Origin: Pseudomonas sp. JAI120
GTDB lineage: Bacteria > Pseudomonadota > Gammaproteobacteria > Pseudomonadales > Pseudomonadaceae
Direction of reading: 5' to 3'
Length of the DNA: 64,000 bases
NCBI RefSeq assembly: GCF_014207255.1
Contig: NZ_JACHCZ010000001.1
Location: forward strand, 484,592 to 548,591
Every line of letters starts with the position of its first letter. Within the stretch, counting starts at the first letter, position 1. Positions 1-9,910 of this stretch are shown here, piece after piece. Under the pieces are notes generated by a model. That model saw only the letters and a program-made list of their open reading frames with translations, was not told the origin of the DNA and did no database searches. Made by a program: the position numbers and the translations under genes.

Positions 1-138
1 TGCTTGTTCATCGGCACAGCGCAAAGCATGCATCACTGTGCGCAAGCACAAAGACAGCACCCCGCCACCTGGCCGAGACTCGTTGGGCGATCGACGTTAC
101 CCTCGCATCGCGCAAAATCATAATAAAGAGAGATTCCC

Positions 139-1449
139 ATGTCACAGAGCGCCGCTGTCACACTGGCCACCGATGACGATAAAAACGCCATCTACAAGCG
201 CGTTACCCTGCGCTTGATCCCCTTCATTTTCATCTGCTATCTGTTCAACTACCTCGACCGGGTCAACGTTGGCTTTGCCAAGTTGCAGATGCTCGATGCG
301 CTGAAATTCAGCGAAACCGTGTACGGCCTGGGTGCCGGGATCTTCTTTATCGGCTACGTGCTGTGTGGTGTGCCGAGCAACCTGGCGCTGACCAGGTTCG
401 GTCCACGGCGCTGGATTGCGTTGATGATGATCGTCTGGGGCACGCTGTCCACCTGCCTGCTGTTCGTCACCACGCCTACGCATTTCTACACCTTGCGCCT
501 GTTTACCGGCGCGGCTGAAGCCGGCTTCTTCCCCGGCGTGGTGCTGTACCTCTCGCAGTGGTTCCCGACGTTCCGCCGTGGGCGGATCATGGCGCTGTTC
601 ATGTCGGCGATCCCGGTGTCCGGTTTGCTCGGCAGCCCGTTTTCCGGCTGGATCCTCAACCACTTCGCCGCCGGCCAAGGCGGCTTGGCGGGCTGGCAGT
701 GGATGTTCCTGCTGCAAGGCATTCCGACCGTGATTCTCGGCGCCCTCGCCTACTTCCTGCTCAGCGACAGCTTTGCCCACGCCAAGTGGCTCAAGCCCCA
801 CGAGCGCGCAGTGCTGGAAGCCGACCAGGCCACCGACCTGGCCAACAAGCCGAAAACCACCACCGATTCACTCGCCGAAGTGTTCAAGAACCCGGCGATC
901 TGGGCATTCGGCCTGATCTACTTCTGCATCCAGAGCGGTGTGTACGCCATCAACTTCTGGCTGCCGTCGATCATCAAGAACCTGGGCTTCAGCGATAACC
1001 TGGTGATCGGCTGGCTCAGCGCGATTCCATACCTGCTGGCCGCTGTCTTCATGTTGCTGGTGGGCCGCTCGGCGGACTTGCGCAAGGAGCGCCGCTGGCA
1101 TCTTGTCGTGCCGATGTTGATGGGCGCCATCGGCCTGGTGATTGCCGTGAACTTCGCCACCACGCCAGCCATCGCCATCCTCGGCCTGACCATCGCGACC
1201 ATGGGCGCCCTCACCGGCCTGCCAATGTTCTGGCCGGTACCGACCGCCATGCTCAGTGCGGGCGCAGCGGCCGGTGGCCTGGCGCTGATCAACTCCATGG
1301 GCCAGATGGCCGGCTTCCTCAGCCCGTATATCGTCGGTTTTGTGAAGGACGCCACCGGCTCCACGGATGTGGCGCTGTACCTGCTGGCGGCGGTAATTGT
1401 GGCGGGCAGTGTGTTGGCGTTACGGATGACGCGGACCTTGAAGGTATAA
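139..1449 (+). CDS. MFS transporter, anion:cation symporter type
   Basis: A 436-residue inner membrane transporter with about 12 hydrophobic segments. The N-terminal stretch NYLDRVNVGFAK and the segment with PGVVLYLSQWFP are typical of the anion:cation symporter (phthalate/tartrate/galactonate permease) branch of the major facilitator superfamily, which imports organic acid anions with protons. The start ATG follows an AAAGAGAG ribosome binding site. No catabolic partner lies downstream, so the substrate cannot be named. The upstream 138 bases hold no gene. Confidence 0.85.
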   Translation: MSQSAAVTLATDDDKNAIYKRVTLRLIPFIFICYLFNYLDRVNVGFAKLQMLDALKFSETVYGLGAGIFFIGYVLCGVPSNLALTRFGPRRWIALMMIVWGTLSTCLLFVTTPTHFYTLRLFTGAAEAGFFPGVVLYLSQWFPTFRRGRIMALFMSAIPVSGLLGSPFSGWILNHFAAGQGGLAGWQWMFLLQGIPTVILGALAYFLLSDSFAHAKWLKPHERAVLEADQATDLANKPKTTTDSLAEVFKNPAIWAFGLIYFCIQSGVYAINFWLPSIIKNLGFSDNLVIGWLSAIPYLLAAVFMLLVGRSADLRKERRWHLVVPMLMGAIGLVIAVNFATTPAIAILGLTIATMGALTGLPMFWPVPTAMLSAGAAAGGLALINSMGQMAGFLSPYIVGFVKDATGSTDVALYLLAAVIVAGSVLALRMTRTLKV

Positions 1450-1459
1450 CACGGTCCAT

Positions 1460-1500
1460 GTGGGAGGGGCGGTGCGACGATTCGACTTGCCGCCTCCCAC
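1460..1500. repeat. REP-like hairpin / terminator
   Basis: Inverted repeat GTGGGAGG...CCTCCCAC with further pairing inside, lying between the convergent ends of the MFS and SDR genes. This arm sequence is a common intergenic palindrome in fluorescent pseudomonads. It may stop transcription from both sides. Confidence 0.5.
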
Positions 1501-1513
1501 ATATAGTCCGCGT

Positions 1514-2218
1514 TTACAGCAGCCCGCCGCCGTCGATATCAATGACAGCACCGGTCATGTAGCCATTCTCCATGGCCAGCACATACCCCGCCGCCACTTC
1601 CTCTGCCTGCCCTACGCGCCCCACCGGCAATGCGCCACCCGCCTTGGCAAACATCGCCAGGCGCTGGTCCTCGGCCAACCCCGCATACGCAGGGGTATCA
1701 ATCACACCGGGACTCACCACGTTAACGCGACGCGGTGCCAACTCCTTGGCCAACTGCTTGCCCAGGGCTTCAGTGGCCGCGTTGATACCGACTTTGATGA
1801 ACTGGCCCGGCGCCAATTTGCGCCCCAGTTGCCCGGAGGTCAGGCTGATGCTGCCGCGCTCATCAAGAAAAGGCAGCGCCTGTTGGATCGCCCGCAACGC
1901 GCCCCAGAGTTTCACGTTGAAGTTGTCCTGGGCCTCGTCCAGATCGGTTTCGATCAAGGTCTTGGCCCGCACCGAGGGGCCGGAGGTGTACACCAGATGG
2001 TCAAAACGCCCGACGGTTTCGAACAAACGCTGCAGGGAGGCGGCGTCGGTGACGTCCACGGGTTCGCTGCGCAGGCCGTTTTGGCTGCCCGACGAGAGGC
2101 GTCGCCCCGCCAACACCACCTGAGCACCGCGTGCAGCGGCGGCCTTGGCCACGGCTGCGCCGATCCCGCTGCTGCCGCCGATGACGATGACCGTTTTACC
2201 GTTGAGGGGGGAAGTCAT
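1514..2218 (-). CDS. SDR family oxidoreductase with degenerate active site
   Basis: A Rossmann-fold short-chain dehydrogenase/reductase of 234 residues. The cofactor loop GGSSGIGAAVA near the N-terminus and the PGVIDTP loop near the C-terminus are intact. Aligning the conserved EAL that follows the catalytic YxxxK motif shows the Tyr position occupied by Lys and the Lys position by Asn (segment FIKVGINAATEAL). It may therefore be a non-classical SDR with altered or no catalysis. I chose the ATG giving MTSPLNGKTV; an upstream in-frame start adds 17 poor residues. It is divergent from the LysR gene, which may control it. Confidence 0.8.
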   Translation of the reverse strand: MTSPLNGKTVIVIGGSSGIGAAVAKAAAARGAQVVLAGRRLSSGSQNGLRSEPVDVTDAASLQRLFETVGRFDHLVYTSGPSVRAKTLIETDLDEAQDNFNVKLWGALRAIQQALPFLDERGSISLTSGQLGRKLAPGQFIKVGINAATEALGKQLAKELAPRRVNVVSPGVIDTPAYAGLAEDQRLAMFAKAGGALPVGRVGQAEEVAAGYVLAMENGYMTGAVIDIDGGGLL

Positions 2219-2319
2219 TAAGAAATGTCCTGGGTCAGAAAGTGAGCGCTCATCTTCCCAGCTTGGCAATCAGCGAAAAATCCCGGTAAAACGACAGGAT
2301 CTTTAAAGGATTTTTACAA

Positions 2320-3231
2320 ATGAGCTCAATCCTCGACCTTGAAGTGTTCGCACGCACCGCCGACACCGGCAGCCTGTCCGCCGCCGCACGTGGGCTGGGC
2401 CTGACCCCCGCAGCAGCCAGCATCGCCCTCAAGCGCCTGGAAACCCGGTTGGGCACCCGCCTGCTGGCACGCTCCACCCGCAGCATGCGCCTGACAGAAG
2501 AAGGTCGCCGCTACCTCGACAGCGTGCGCGAAGCGCTGGCCGCATTGGCCGAAGGCGAGCAAGCGCTCAAGCAGCAGAGCCAGGGCCTGACCGGCCTGCT
2601 GCAGTTGGCGGCGCCCTCGGATTTTGGCCGCAATGTGGTCCTGGGCTGGCTGGATGAGTTCAAGCAGGAACACCCGAACATCCGCCTGCAATTGCTGCTC
2701 AACGACAGCAATGCCGACCTGTTCCGCGACACCGTCGACATCGCCCTGCGTTTCGGCGTCCCACGGGACTCCAGCCTGGTGGCGCTGCCGGTGGTCCCCG
2801 ACCACCAACGCATTCCCTGCGCCAGCCCCGACTACCTGGCGCGCCACGGCACGCCGCGCACCCCGGCGGAGTTGGCGCAGCACAACACGCTGCGGTACAT
2901 GCGCCAGGGCCGGGCCAACAGCACCTGGTACTTTCGCCAGGGCACGACGTTGCAGGAAGTTGAGGTGACGGGCGACTACCTGAGCGATGACGGCGAGATT
3001 GTGCGGCGCTGGGCACTCGCCGGCCACGGTATTGCCTACAAGGCCAATCTCGACATCGCTCGGGACCTCAAGGCCGGACGGCTGGTGCAACTGTTGCCGG
3101 ACTGGCAGGGAGAACCCACCCCGTTCAACCTGATGTGCCCCCACCGCCTGCAAGTGTCGGAACGGATGAAAGTGCTGCACCGGTTTCTACAAGTGCGCTG
3201 CCAGGCCCTGTTACAGCCATCGCTGCCCTAA
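2320..3231 (+). CDS. LysR family transcriptional regulator
   Basis: A 303-residue LysR-type regulator. The N-terminal winged helix-turn-helix spans about residues 4-63 (TGSLSAAARGLGLTPAAAS, then the LE-RLGTRLL wing). A periplasmic-binding-like effector domain follows from about residue 90. It faces the SDR gene across about 100 bases, the usual arrangement for a LysR regulator and its target. Effector unknown. Confidence 0.9.
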   Translation: MSSILDLEVFARTADTGSLSAAARGLGLTPAAASIALKRLETRLGTRLLARSTRSMRLTEEGRRYLDSVREALAALAEGEQALKQQSQGLTGLLQLAAPSDFGRNVVLGWLDEFKQEHPNIRLQLLLNDSNADLFRDTVDIALRFGVPRDSSLVALPVVPDHQRIPCASPDYLARHGTPRTPAELAQHNTLRYMRQGRANSTWYFRQGTTLQEVEVTGDYLSDDGEIVRRWALAGHGIAYKANLDIARDLKAGRLVQLLPDWQGEPTPFNLMCPHRLQVSERMKVLHRFLQVRCQALLQPSLP

Positions 3232-3262
3232 GTTTCAGCTATTAAGAGGTGGCTTTTTAAAC

Positions 3263-3278
3263 CTGTCATTTATGACAG
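3263..3278. promoter_or_regulatory. Palindrome upstream of unknown gene
   Basis: CTGTCAT-TT-ATGACAG, a perfect 7-base inverted repeat about 75 bases before the start of the next gene. It could be an operator. No T-run follows it, so it is unlikely to be a terminator. Confidence 0.4.
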
Positions 3279-3350
3279 TATCTCAGCGTACCTATCGCAT
3301 TTAGCATGTCCATTCCGAAGTCCCCTTCACATTGCGCAAGGAACATCGAG

Positions 3351-4217
3351 ATGACAACTAAAGCTAAACCAACCGCGAGCACGGGCAGCCTCACCGCAGC
3401 GTTTACCGGCAGCCATACCCATTCGTTCGTATCCGATCTCGACAGACAACATATCTTCAAGTCCGGAGAGCACTGGCGTTTCAGTGGGGTTGAATTGCAA
3501 AGCGGCGACCCACACCAGAATTATTATGGGCTGAACGTGGTGCTTCCGGCTGATCTTGAAGAGAACGGCAAGAAGCACATCTACAGCTTCCCCGACGAGG
3601 TCACCGGCTTTGTCTTTGCACCCTATGGAGCAGGTATTTCCGTCTATCGGATTGTAAGTGGGGAGATCACCGTCTCAGTACTAAATGAGGAAATGAACGC
3701 AACCTTCCATTTATCGGCGGAATTTAACGAAGCGCATGTAGACCTTACCGACGGCGAGCTTCACTTGAAGGGAATATCCTACCCAAGGCTCTATACAGAT
3801 ACCTTCAATGGAACATTCCGTAATAGCCCGTTTCCTTCACATGAAGATTTTGTAGCAAAGACCGTTGGCATTATCAGTCACGAATCGCCCTTTTTCCCGG
3901 ACAGCTGGGAAGTCTTTGGCTCGCGGGATATCGACTCTTTTCCACCCTCAAACCAAATCGTCAGCATCCAGATAACAAAAAACCTGACCGAGCATGACTA
4001 TGTCATCTCCCCAAAAAGCACGGAGGTTTTCGTCAACTGCAGCGCCCGTCCCGCTTACGGCCTCTATGCCGCAGTGGGAGGAAACCTGCATTTCGATTCA
4101 CTCCCCGCTACAGGCCGCGCGAAAGGCACATTGAAATGCAGTTTTATTGTGAGAGAAGGCGTGGAGTTTCAGTTCGATGGTGGATTCGACGTAGGCACGC
4201 CCTTCTATATCGCTTGA
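3351..4217 (+). CDS. Hypothetical protein, unrecognised
   Basis: A 288-residue protein of no family I recognise. The start ATG (MTTKAKPTAS) follows AAGGA at proper spacing; an upstream ATG would add 15 residues. No signal peptide or membrane segment is visible. The composition is rich in beta-formers, aromatic and acidic residues, suggesting a soluble beta-sandwich protein, perhaps of two similar halves. Codon use is clearly AT-richer than the neighbouring genes (codons such as TTA, ATA and AAA are frequent), which suggests horizontal acquisition. A palindrome lies upstream. Confidence 0.7.
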   Translation: MTTKAKPTASTGSLTAAFTGSHTHSFVSDLDRQHIFKSGEHWRFSGVELQSGDPHQNYYGLNVVLPADLEENGKKHIYSFPDEVTGFVFAPYGAGISVYRIVSGEITVSVLNEEMNATFHLSAEFNEAHVDLTDGELHLKGISYPRLYTDTFNGTFRNSPFPSHEDFVAKTVGIISHESPFFPDSWEVFGSRDIDSFPPSNQIVSIQITKNLTEHDYVISPKSTEVFVNCSARPAYGLYAAVGGNLHFDSLPATGRAKGTLKCSFIVREGVEFQFDGGFDVGTPFYIA

Positions 4218-4410
4218 TCTTGTTCAAAGATGTAAGCCCCCGCCGCTCTCAACTGGTAACGCCGAATCACCCGCGGCGTTATCAGTTGCACACGGCCACG
4301 GCGGGGGGACAGGCGGGTCCGTGCACGCCGATACGCCGACGTTGAGCTTGTTCTAGAGCCTTGCTCTCTGGTATTGCATAGCACTCGTCAATGCTTTTGA
4401 GGAATGCACC

Positions 4411-5421
4411 ATGATTTACCGCACGTTGGGCCAGTCCGGTTTGAAGGTCAGTGCCTTGACTCTGGGCACCATGATGTTTGGCGAACAGACCAACACCGAG
4501 GACTCGCTGCGCATCATCGACAAGGCCTGGGACCAGGGCGTCAATTTTATCGACACGGCGGACGTGTACACCGGCGGGCGCTCCGAGGAAATCGTCGGCG
4601 AAGCCATCGCTCGCCATCGTCAGGATTGGGTGGTGGCGTCGAAAGTCGCCATTGGCCCCACGGAGGGCCTGCCCAACCGCAGTGGCCTGAGCCGCAAGCG
4701 CATCTTCAACGCGTTGGAAGCCAGCCTCACCCGCCTCGATACCGACTACCTCGACATCTACTACCTGCACCGCGAAGATCACGACACCCCGCTGGAGGTG
4801 ACGGTATCGGCCATCGGCGACCTGATCCGCCAGGGCAAGATCCGTTACTGGGGCCTGTCCAACTATCGCGGCTGGCGGATTGCCGAGGTGATCCGTGTCG
4901 CCGAACGCCTGGGCGTGGACAAGCCGGTGATCAGCCAGCCGCTGTACAACATCGTCAACCGTCAGGCCGAAGTCGAACAGATCACCGCCGCCGCCGCGTA
5001 CGGCCTGGGGGTCGTACCTTACAGCCCACTGGCGCGTGGCGTGCTCAGCGGCAAATACGCACCGGACGTCACACCCGAAGCCGGCAGCCGTGCCGCCCGC
5101 CAGGACAAGCGCATCCTGGAAACCGAATGGCGCATGGAGTCACTGCGCATCGCCCAGCAGATCCAGCAATACACCCAGGGCCGTGGCGTGGGCATTGTCG
5201 AGTTTGCGATAGCCTGGGTGCTGAACAACGCGGCGGTGAGCTCGGCGATCGTAGGGCCGCGCACCGAGGCGCAGTGGGATGCCTACACCGGCGCGCTGGA
5301 CGTGAAGATCACGGCTGAGGATGAGGCTTTTATCGACTCGCTGGTGACTCCGGGGCATTCCTCCACGCCGGGGTTCAATGATGTGGGTCATTTTGTCTCG
5401 GGCCGAGTGGCGCGCGCGTAG
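4411..5421 (+). CDS. Aldo/keto reductase
   Basis: A 336-residue NADPH-dependent aldo/keto reductase of the YajO / Kv-beta-like branch. The TIM-barrel catalytic tetrad is visible: Asp and Tyr in IDTADVYTGG (about residues 49-55), Lys in VASKVAIG and His in YYLHRED. The GLSNY motif and the C-terminal cofactor-binding SSAIVGPRT are present. The physiological substrate is unknown. It is a single-gene unit, preceded by GAGGAATGCACC as ribosome binding site. Confidence 0.9.
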   Translation: MIYRTLGQSGLKVSALTLGTMMFGEQTNTEDSLRIIDKAWDQGVNFIDTADVYTGGRSEEIVGEAIARHRQDWVVASKVAIGPTEGLPNRSGLSRKRIFNALEASLTRLDTDYLDIYYLHREDHDTPLEVTVSAIGDLIRQGKIRYWGLSNYRGWRIAEVIRVAERLGVDKPVISQPLYNIVNRQAEVEQITAAAAYGLGVVPYSPLARGVLSGKYAPDVTPEAGSRAARQDKRILETEWRMESLRIAQQIQQYTQGRGVGIVEFAIAWVLNNAAVSSAIVGPRTEAQWDAYTGALDVKITAEDEAFIDSLVTPGHSSTPGFNDVGHFVSGRVARA

Positions 5422-5456
5422 GCTGAGTGACCAGGCTACGGTTGTAGAGCGGGCTT

Positions 5457-5484
5457 ACTGTGGCGAGCGGGCTTGCACCGCTCG
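5457..5484. repeat. Partial REP-like element
   Basis: The segment CTGTGGCGAGCGGGCTTGC resembles the left arm of a frequent intergenic repeat of fluorescent pseudomonads. The expected right arm is missing; the CAA repeat begins exactly where it should continue. Confidence 0.45.
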
Positions 5485-5542
<58 letters not shown>

Positions 5543-5693
5543 CCGACTGACCCTACCAAGCCGACCCAGAAAGCGGTAACGAGAAATTTTCCTGAAAAAC
5601 GCCCCAAAACAGCGCAACCCTCTCGACTCAAAAGCACCATAATCCCTTCTTGAAATTCCCCTTTTTTTTGAAATCGGTTTTCGCGAGGACAGC

Positions 5694-6575
5694 GTGTCTA
5701 AAGGAGTTGTGTTATCGGTGTCGGCCTCGGTGTTGTTTGCCGTGATGTACTACTTCACGTCATTGCTGACGCCATTGAGCGGCCTGGAAATTTTCGGCTG
5801 GCGCATGTTGCTGACCGTGCCGTGCATGACGGTATTCATGATCGTCAGTGGCGAATGGCGGCGGGTGTGGGAGTTGCTGCAAGTGCTCGCGGCCAAGCCT
5901 CGGCTGATCGGCGGTGTGGTGCTGTCGTCGGCCTTGCTGGGCGTGCAGTTGTGGTTGTTCATGTGGGCACCGCTGAACGGGCGCAGCCTGGATGTGTCGG
6001 TAGGTTACTTCCTGCTGCCGCTGAGCATGGTGCTCACCGGACGCCTGGTATGGGGCGAACAGCTTTCATACCTGCAAAAGATCGCGGTGTTTTTTGCCAG
6101 CCTCGGGGTACTTAACGAGTTGTTCCAGGCCGGCGGGTTTTCCTGGGCGACGCTGGTGGTGATCATCGGTTACCCGCTGTACTTCATCGCGCGCAAATAC
6201 CTCAAGACCGACCACCTGGGAGGACTGTGGCTGGACATGGCGCTGATGTTGCCGGTGGCCTGGTGGTTTGTGCAAAGCGGCGAACAGGGTTTCGCGGTGA
6301 TGGATGCCCACCCCAGGCTGTACGGGTTGATCCCGGTACTGGGCCTGATCAGTGCCTCGGCGCTGGTGAGCTATATCATTGCCAGTCGGTTGCTTGCATT
6401 CAGCCTGTTCGGACTGCTCAGTTATGTCGAGCCGGTGCTGTTGCTGGTAGTGGCGCTGCTGTTGGGTGAAGGCATCAAGGCAGGCGAATGGTTGACCTAC
6501 ATCCCGATCTGGATCGCAGTCATGGTACTGGTGTTCGAAGGGTTCAAACATTTGGTGCGTCAGCGCCGAGCCTGA
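5694..6575 (+). CDS. rarD: RarD family EamA permease
   Basis: A 293-residue inner membrane protein with about ten hydrophobic helices, matching RarD (EamA/DMT superfamily). Its N-terminus with KGVVLSVSASVLFAVMYYF is characteristic. RarD homologues were named for chloramphenicol sensitivity, but their substrate is uncertain. The start is GTG; a CGAGGAC ribosome binding site precedes it. The gene ends at a strong bidirectional terminator shared with hppD. Confidence 0.85.
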   Translation: MSKGVVLSVSASVLFAVMYYFTSLLTPLSGLEIFGWRMLLTVPCMTVFMIVSGEWRRVWELLQVLAAKPRLIGGVVLSSALLGVQLWLFMWAPLNGRSLDVSVGYFLLPLSMVLTGRLVWGEQLSYLQKIAVFFASLGVLNELFQAGGFSWATLVVIIGYPLYFIARKYLKTDHLGGLWLDMALMLPVAWWFVQSGEQGFAVMDAHPRLYGLIPVLGLISASALVSYIIASRLLAFSLFGLLSYVEPVLLLVVALLLGEGIKAGEWLTYIPIWIAVMVLVFEGFKHLVRQRRA

Positions 6576-6587
6576 ATGCCAAACGAC

Positions 6588-6626
6588 AAAAAGCCCGACC
6601 GAGGCGTCCCTCGGTCGGGCTTTTTT
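6588..6626. terminator. Bidirectional intrinsic terminator
   Basis: Perfect stem GCCCGACCGAGG / CCTCGGTCGGGC flanked by A-run and T-run, between the convergent ends of rarD and hppD. Confidence 0.9.
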
Positions 6627-6631
6627 CATGC

Positions 6632-7708
6632 TCAGTCGGCGGTCAACACGCCACGACGTACCTGGTCCCGCTCGATGGACTCGAACAGCGCCTTGAAGTT
6701 GCCCTCGCCAAACCCATCATCGCCCTTGCGCTGGATGAACTCGAAGAACACCGGGCCCATCAGGGTTTCCGAGAAGATCTGCAGCAACAGGCGCTTGTTG
6801 CCTTCGATTGACGAGCCGTCCAGCAGGATGCCACGTGCTTGCAGTTGATCCACCGGTTCGCCGTGGTTCGGCAGGCGGCCTTCGAGCATTTCATAGTAGG
6901 TGTCCGGCGGCGCAGTCATGAAGCGCATGCCGATCTTCTTGAGTGCGTCCCAGGTCTTGACCAGGTCGTCGGTGAGGAACGCCACGTGCTGGATGCCCTC
7001 GCCATTGAACTGCATCAGGAACTCTTCGATCTGCCCGGCGCCCTTGGACGACTCTTCGTTCAGGGGGATGCGGATCATGCCGTCCGGGGCGCTCATGGCC
7101 TTGGACGTCAGGCCGGTGTATTCGCCTTTGATATCGAAGTAGCGCGCTTCGCGGAAGTTGAACAGTTTCTCGTAGAAGCCGGCCCAGTAGGCCATGCGCC
7201 CGCGATACACATTGTGGGTCAGGTGGTCGATGACCTTGAGGCCGGCGCCTTGCGGGTTACGCTCGACGCCGTCGAGGTAGACGAAGTCGATGTCATAGAT
7301 CGAGCTGCCCTCACCAAAACGGTCGATCAGGTACAGCGGCGCGCCGCCGATGCCCTTGATGGCCGGCAGGTTCAGCTCCATCGGGCCGGTTTCGATATGG
7401 ATGGGCTGGGCCCCCAGTTCCAGCGCGCGGTTGTAGGCTTTTTGCGAGTCCTTGACGCGGAACGCCATGCCGCACACCGACGGGCCGTGCTCGGCCGCGA
7501 AGTAGGAGGCAATGCTGTTGGGCTCGTTGTTGAGGATCAGGTTGATCTCGCCCTGGCGGAACAGTTGGACGTTCTTGGAGCGATGGTTTGCGACTTTGGT
7601 GAAGCCCATGATCTCGAAGATCGGCTCCAGGTTGCCGGGGGTCGGCGATGCGAATTCGATAAATTCAAAGCCCATCAGGCCCATTGGGTTTTCGTAGTGG
7701 TCGGTCAT
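6632..7708 (-). CDS. hppD: 4-hydroxyphenylpyruvate dioxygenase
   Basis: A 358-residue enzyme, the usual bacterial length, converting 4-hydroxyphenylpyruvate to homogentisate in tyrosine catabolism; it also feeds pyomelanin. The two-His-one-Glu iron site is visible: His in DHLTHNV (about residue 160), His in [11 protein letters not shown] (about 240) and Glu in [11 protein letters not shown] (about 320). It stands alone, without hmgA or fahA nearby. It ends at the terminator shared with rarD. Confidence 0.95.
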   Translation of the reverse strand: MTDHYENPMGLMGFEFIEFASPTPGNLEPIFEIMGFTKVANHRSKNVQLFRQGEINLILNNEPNSIASYFAAEHGPSVCGMAFRVKDSQKAYNRALELGAQPIHIETGPMELNLPAIKGIGGAPLYLIDRFGEGSSIYDIDFVYLDGVERNPQGAGLKVIDHLTHNVYRGRMAYWAGFYEKLFNFREARYFDIKGEYTGLTSKAMSAPDGMIRIPLNEESSKGAGQIEEFLMQFNGEGIQHVAFLTDDLVKTWDALKKIGMRFMTAPPDTYYEMLEGRLPNHGEPVDQLQARGILLDGSSIEGNKRLLLQIFSETLMGPVFFEFIQRKGDDGFGEGNFKALFESIERDQVRRGVLTAD

Positions 7709-7954
7709 GGCCGGCGCCTCATCATTCTTGTGGGTAGCAAGTGGTTATGTGCGAGCAAGGATGAGGTCGGAGGGCGGCGCGCAGGAAAGGCCTCGCACAC
7801 TGCGGGCGAGGAAGTCACCAAAGATGAGGGGGGAGCCGAGTAGCTTCATGGTTACATCAGTCTCTGACGGCCGAGGCTTGCGTGAGCGCAAGTCGATATT
7901 CTTGTATGCGTAAATCGATTCTACACAGCGTAACCATATTTGTCCGTACTCTTA

Positions 7955-8878
7955 TCAAATCCCCATTGCCCTGGCCTGTGCAAGGGGTTTGTTGCACAAG
8001 TAGATGCCCAACAGGATGACGGCCCCGCCCGCCAGCATGGGCGCCGTCAGTTGTTCCCCCAGCAGCAGTGCGCCGCAGATCACCGCCGTCAGTGGGTTGA
8101 GTGCGATAAATACGCCGGCGCGCGTCGCGCCGATGCGCCGGATACCGTCGTAGTAACCGATATATGCCAGCGCCGAGCCCAAAACGCCGAGGTAGGCCAG
8201 GCTGAGCCAATGGGTTATCGGCAAGCAGCCAAGCGCTTCTACGCTGACGCTTGCGGTGACAAACGCGGTGGTGGTCAACATCAACATACCCAGCAGCACC
8301 GACCAGGTGACCGTCTGCAATGGCCCCAGGCTTTGGTTGAGCCCCCGGGCACACAGCGAATAGACGCCCCACCCCGCCACACAGCCAAGGATCAGTAAAT
8401 CGCCGATCCAGGCATCGGCGGTGGCCTGCAACAACTGCGGGTTACGGCTGACAATGACCGTCCCGGCACCGACCAGGCACAACAGGATACCCAGCAGCTT
8501 GATCCGACTCAGCCGCTCCTTGAATAACAGCCAGCTCGCCAAGCCGATCACCGCCGGGTTCAACGCCACGATCAACGAAGCCCGCGACGCATTGATGTAC
8601 TGCAACCCATAGAAGAAGCACAGGTTGTAGAAAAAAATCCCGAAGAATCCCAGCACCGCCAGTTGCGCAAACTGCTGAAGATTGGGACGCAACAGAGGAA
8701 TACGCGCGCAGGCCATGAACAGCAACAACACCAGACTGGCGAGGATAAAACGCAGGCTGGCGGCCAGCAGCGGATTGAGGTGGTCGGCCAGGAAGCGCCC
8801 GGCGACAAAGGTGCCGCCCCAGATCATGGTGACGGCGGCGAGTTTGCAATAAGTCAGGTGATCAGAGGCGAGTCGCAT
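7955..8878 (-). CDS. EamA family DMT transporter
   Basis: A 307-residue inner membrane protein with ten hydrophobic helices in two EamA repeats, the second around NPLTAVICGALLLGEQLT. It is a probable metabolite exporter of the drug/metabolite transporter superfamily. The ATG giving MRLASDHLTY is preferred; a TTG 15 bases upstream is possible. It is divergent from a LysR gene with under 80 bases between them, so that regulator probably controls it. Confidence 0.85.
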   Translation of the reverse strand: MRLASDHLTYCKLAAVTMIWGGTFVAGRFLADHLNPLLAASLRFILASLVLLLFMACARIPLLRPNLQQFAQLAVLGFFGIFFYNLCFFYGLQYINASRASLIVALNPAVIGLASWLLFKERLSRIKLLGILLCLVGAGTVIVSRNPQLLQATADAWIGDLLILGCVAGWGVYSLCARGLNQSLGPLQTVTWSVLLGMLMLTTTAFVTASVSVEALGCLPITHWLSLAYLGVLGSALAYIGYYDGIRRIGATRAGVFIALNPLTAVICGALLLGEQLTAPMLAGGAVILLGIYLCNKPLAQARAMGI

Positions 8879-8956
8879 GAGGGATGGGCTCAAGGTACGG
8901 GAGAATTCGCGTATTCTTCAGCTAATAACCGATCATCGTAAAATGAGCTTTCACTC

Positions 8957-9883
8957 ATGACACTGACCCAATTGGAAATTTTCTCACTGGTCGCCGAGCT
9001 CCAAGGTTTTACCAGTGCCGCCCACCGTTTGGGCATCAGCCAATCGGCGGTGTCCCATGCCATCAAGGCCCTGGAGCAGGAACTGGGTGTGGAGCTGTTT
9101 CGGCGCCACCAGTCGCTGGTAGAACCGAGTGACATCGGCCAGCAATTACTCGGACGTGCCCGTGCCATGCTCGGCCTGGCCAACACCCTGCAACAAGAGG
9201 CGGCCGATGCCCGTGGCATGCGGCGCGGTACGTTGCGCATCGGCTCATTCGGGCCGACCGCGTCGATTCGCCTGTTGCCAGCCATCCTCAGCCAGTTTCG
9301 CAGCGCCCATCCGGGGATTGAGGTGCATGTGGACGAAGGGCCCGACCGCCAGGTGCTGCAGTGGCTGGATGAGCGACGGATCGATGTGGGCTTTGTGGTG
9401 CTGGAACAGGAGCGCTTCGACACCTTTGCCTTGTTCGAGGACCAGATGGTGGCGCTGCTGCCGGCAGATCATCCATTGGCTGCGCGGGACACGCTGGCCC
9501 TGCAGGACCTGTGTGACGATGCCTTTATCCTGACGGAAGCCGGCTCCTCGGAGTTGGTCACCCGCCTGTTCGACGTCGGCCAACTGCGGCCAAAGGTGCG
9601 CTACCGCTGCGCGCAACTGCTGAGCACCCTGGAAGCGGTCAGCCGTGGGGACGGCCTGAGCATCGTCGCCGAAGCATCGCTGCCGCAGGCACTTGATCCG
9701 CGCTATGTGAAGCGACCGCTTTCGCCCCGCGTGCCGCGCCAGATTGCCCTGGCGGTGCTGGATCGGCGACAGTCGTCACCGGCCACCCTGGCCTTTATCG
9801 AGATTGCGCAAAGCCTTGGCAGGGCGAGCAAAGTCCAAGCGGGCCATCTATCATCGAAACATTCCCCGCCGGCCTGCCGGTAA
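8957..9883 (+). CDS. LysR family transcriptional regulator
   Basis: A 308-residue LysR regulator: helix-turn-helix at about residues 3-60 (GFTSAAHRLGISQSAVSHAIKALE), then a ligand-binding domain from about 90. It is divergent from the EamA transporter gene and followed 27 bases later by the EAL gene. Effector unknown. Confidence 0.9.
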   Translation: MTLTQLEIFSLVAELQGFTSAAHRLGISQSAVSHAIKALEQELGVELFRRHQSLVEPSDIGQQLLGRARAMLGLANTLQQEAADARGMRRGTLRIGSFGPTASIRLLPAILSQFRSAHPGIEVHVDEGPDRQVLQWLDERRIDVGFVVLEQERFDTFALFEDQMVALLPADHPLAARDTLALQDLCDDAFILTEAGSSELVTRLFDVGQLRPKVRYRCAQLLSTLEAVSRGDGLSIVAEASLPQALDPRYVKRPLSPRVPRQIALAVLDRRQSSPATLAFIEIAQSLGRASKVQAGHLSSKHSPPACR

Positions 9884-9910
9884 AGCCTCCTGCGCAACAG
9901 GCCTGAACCC

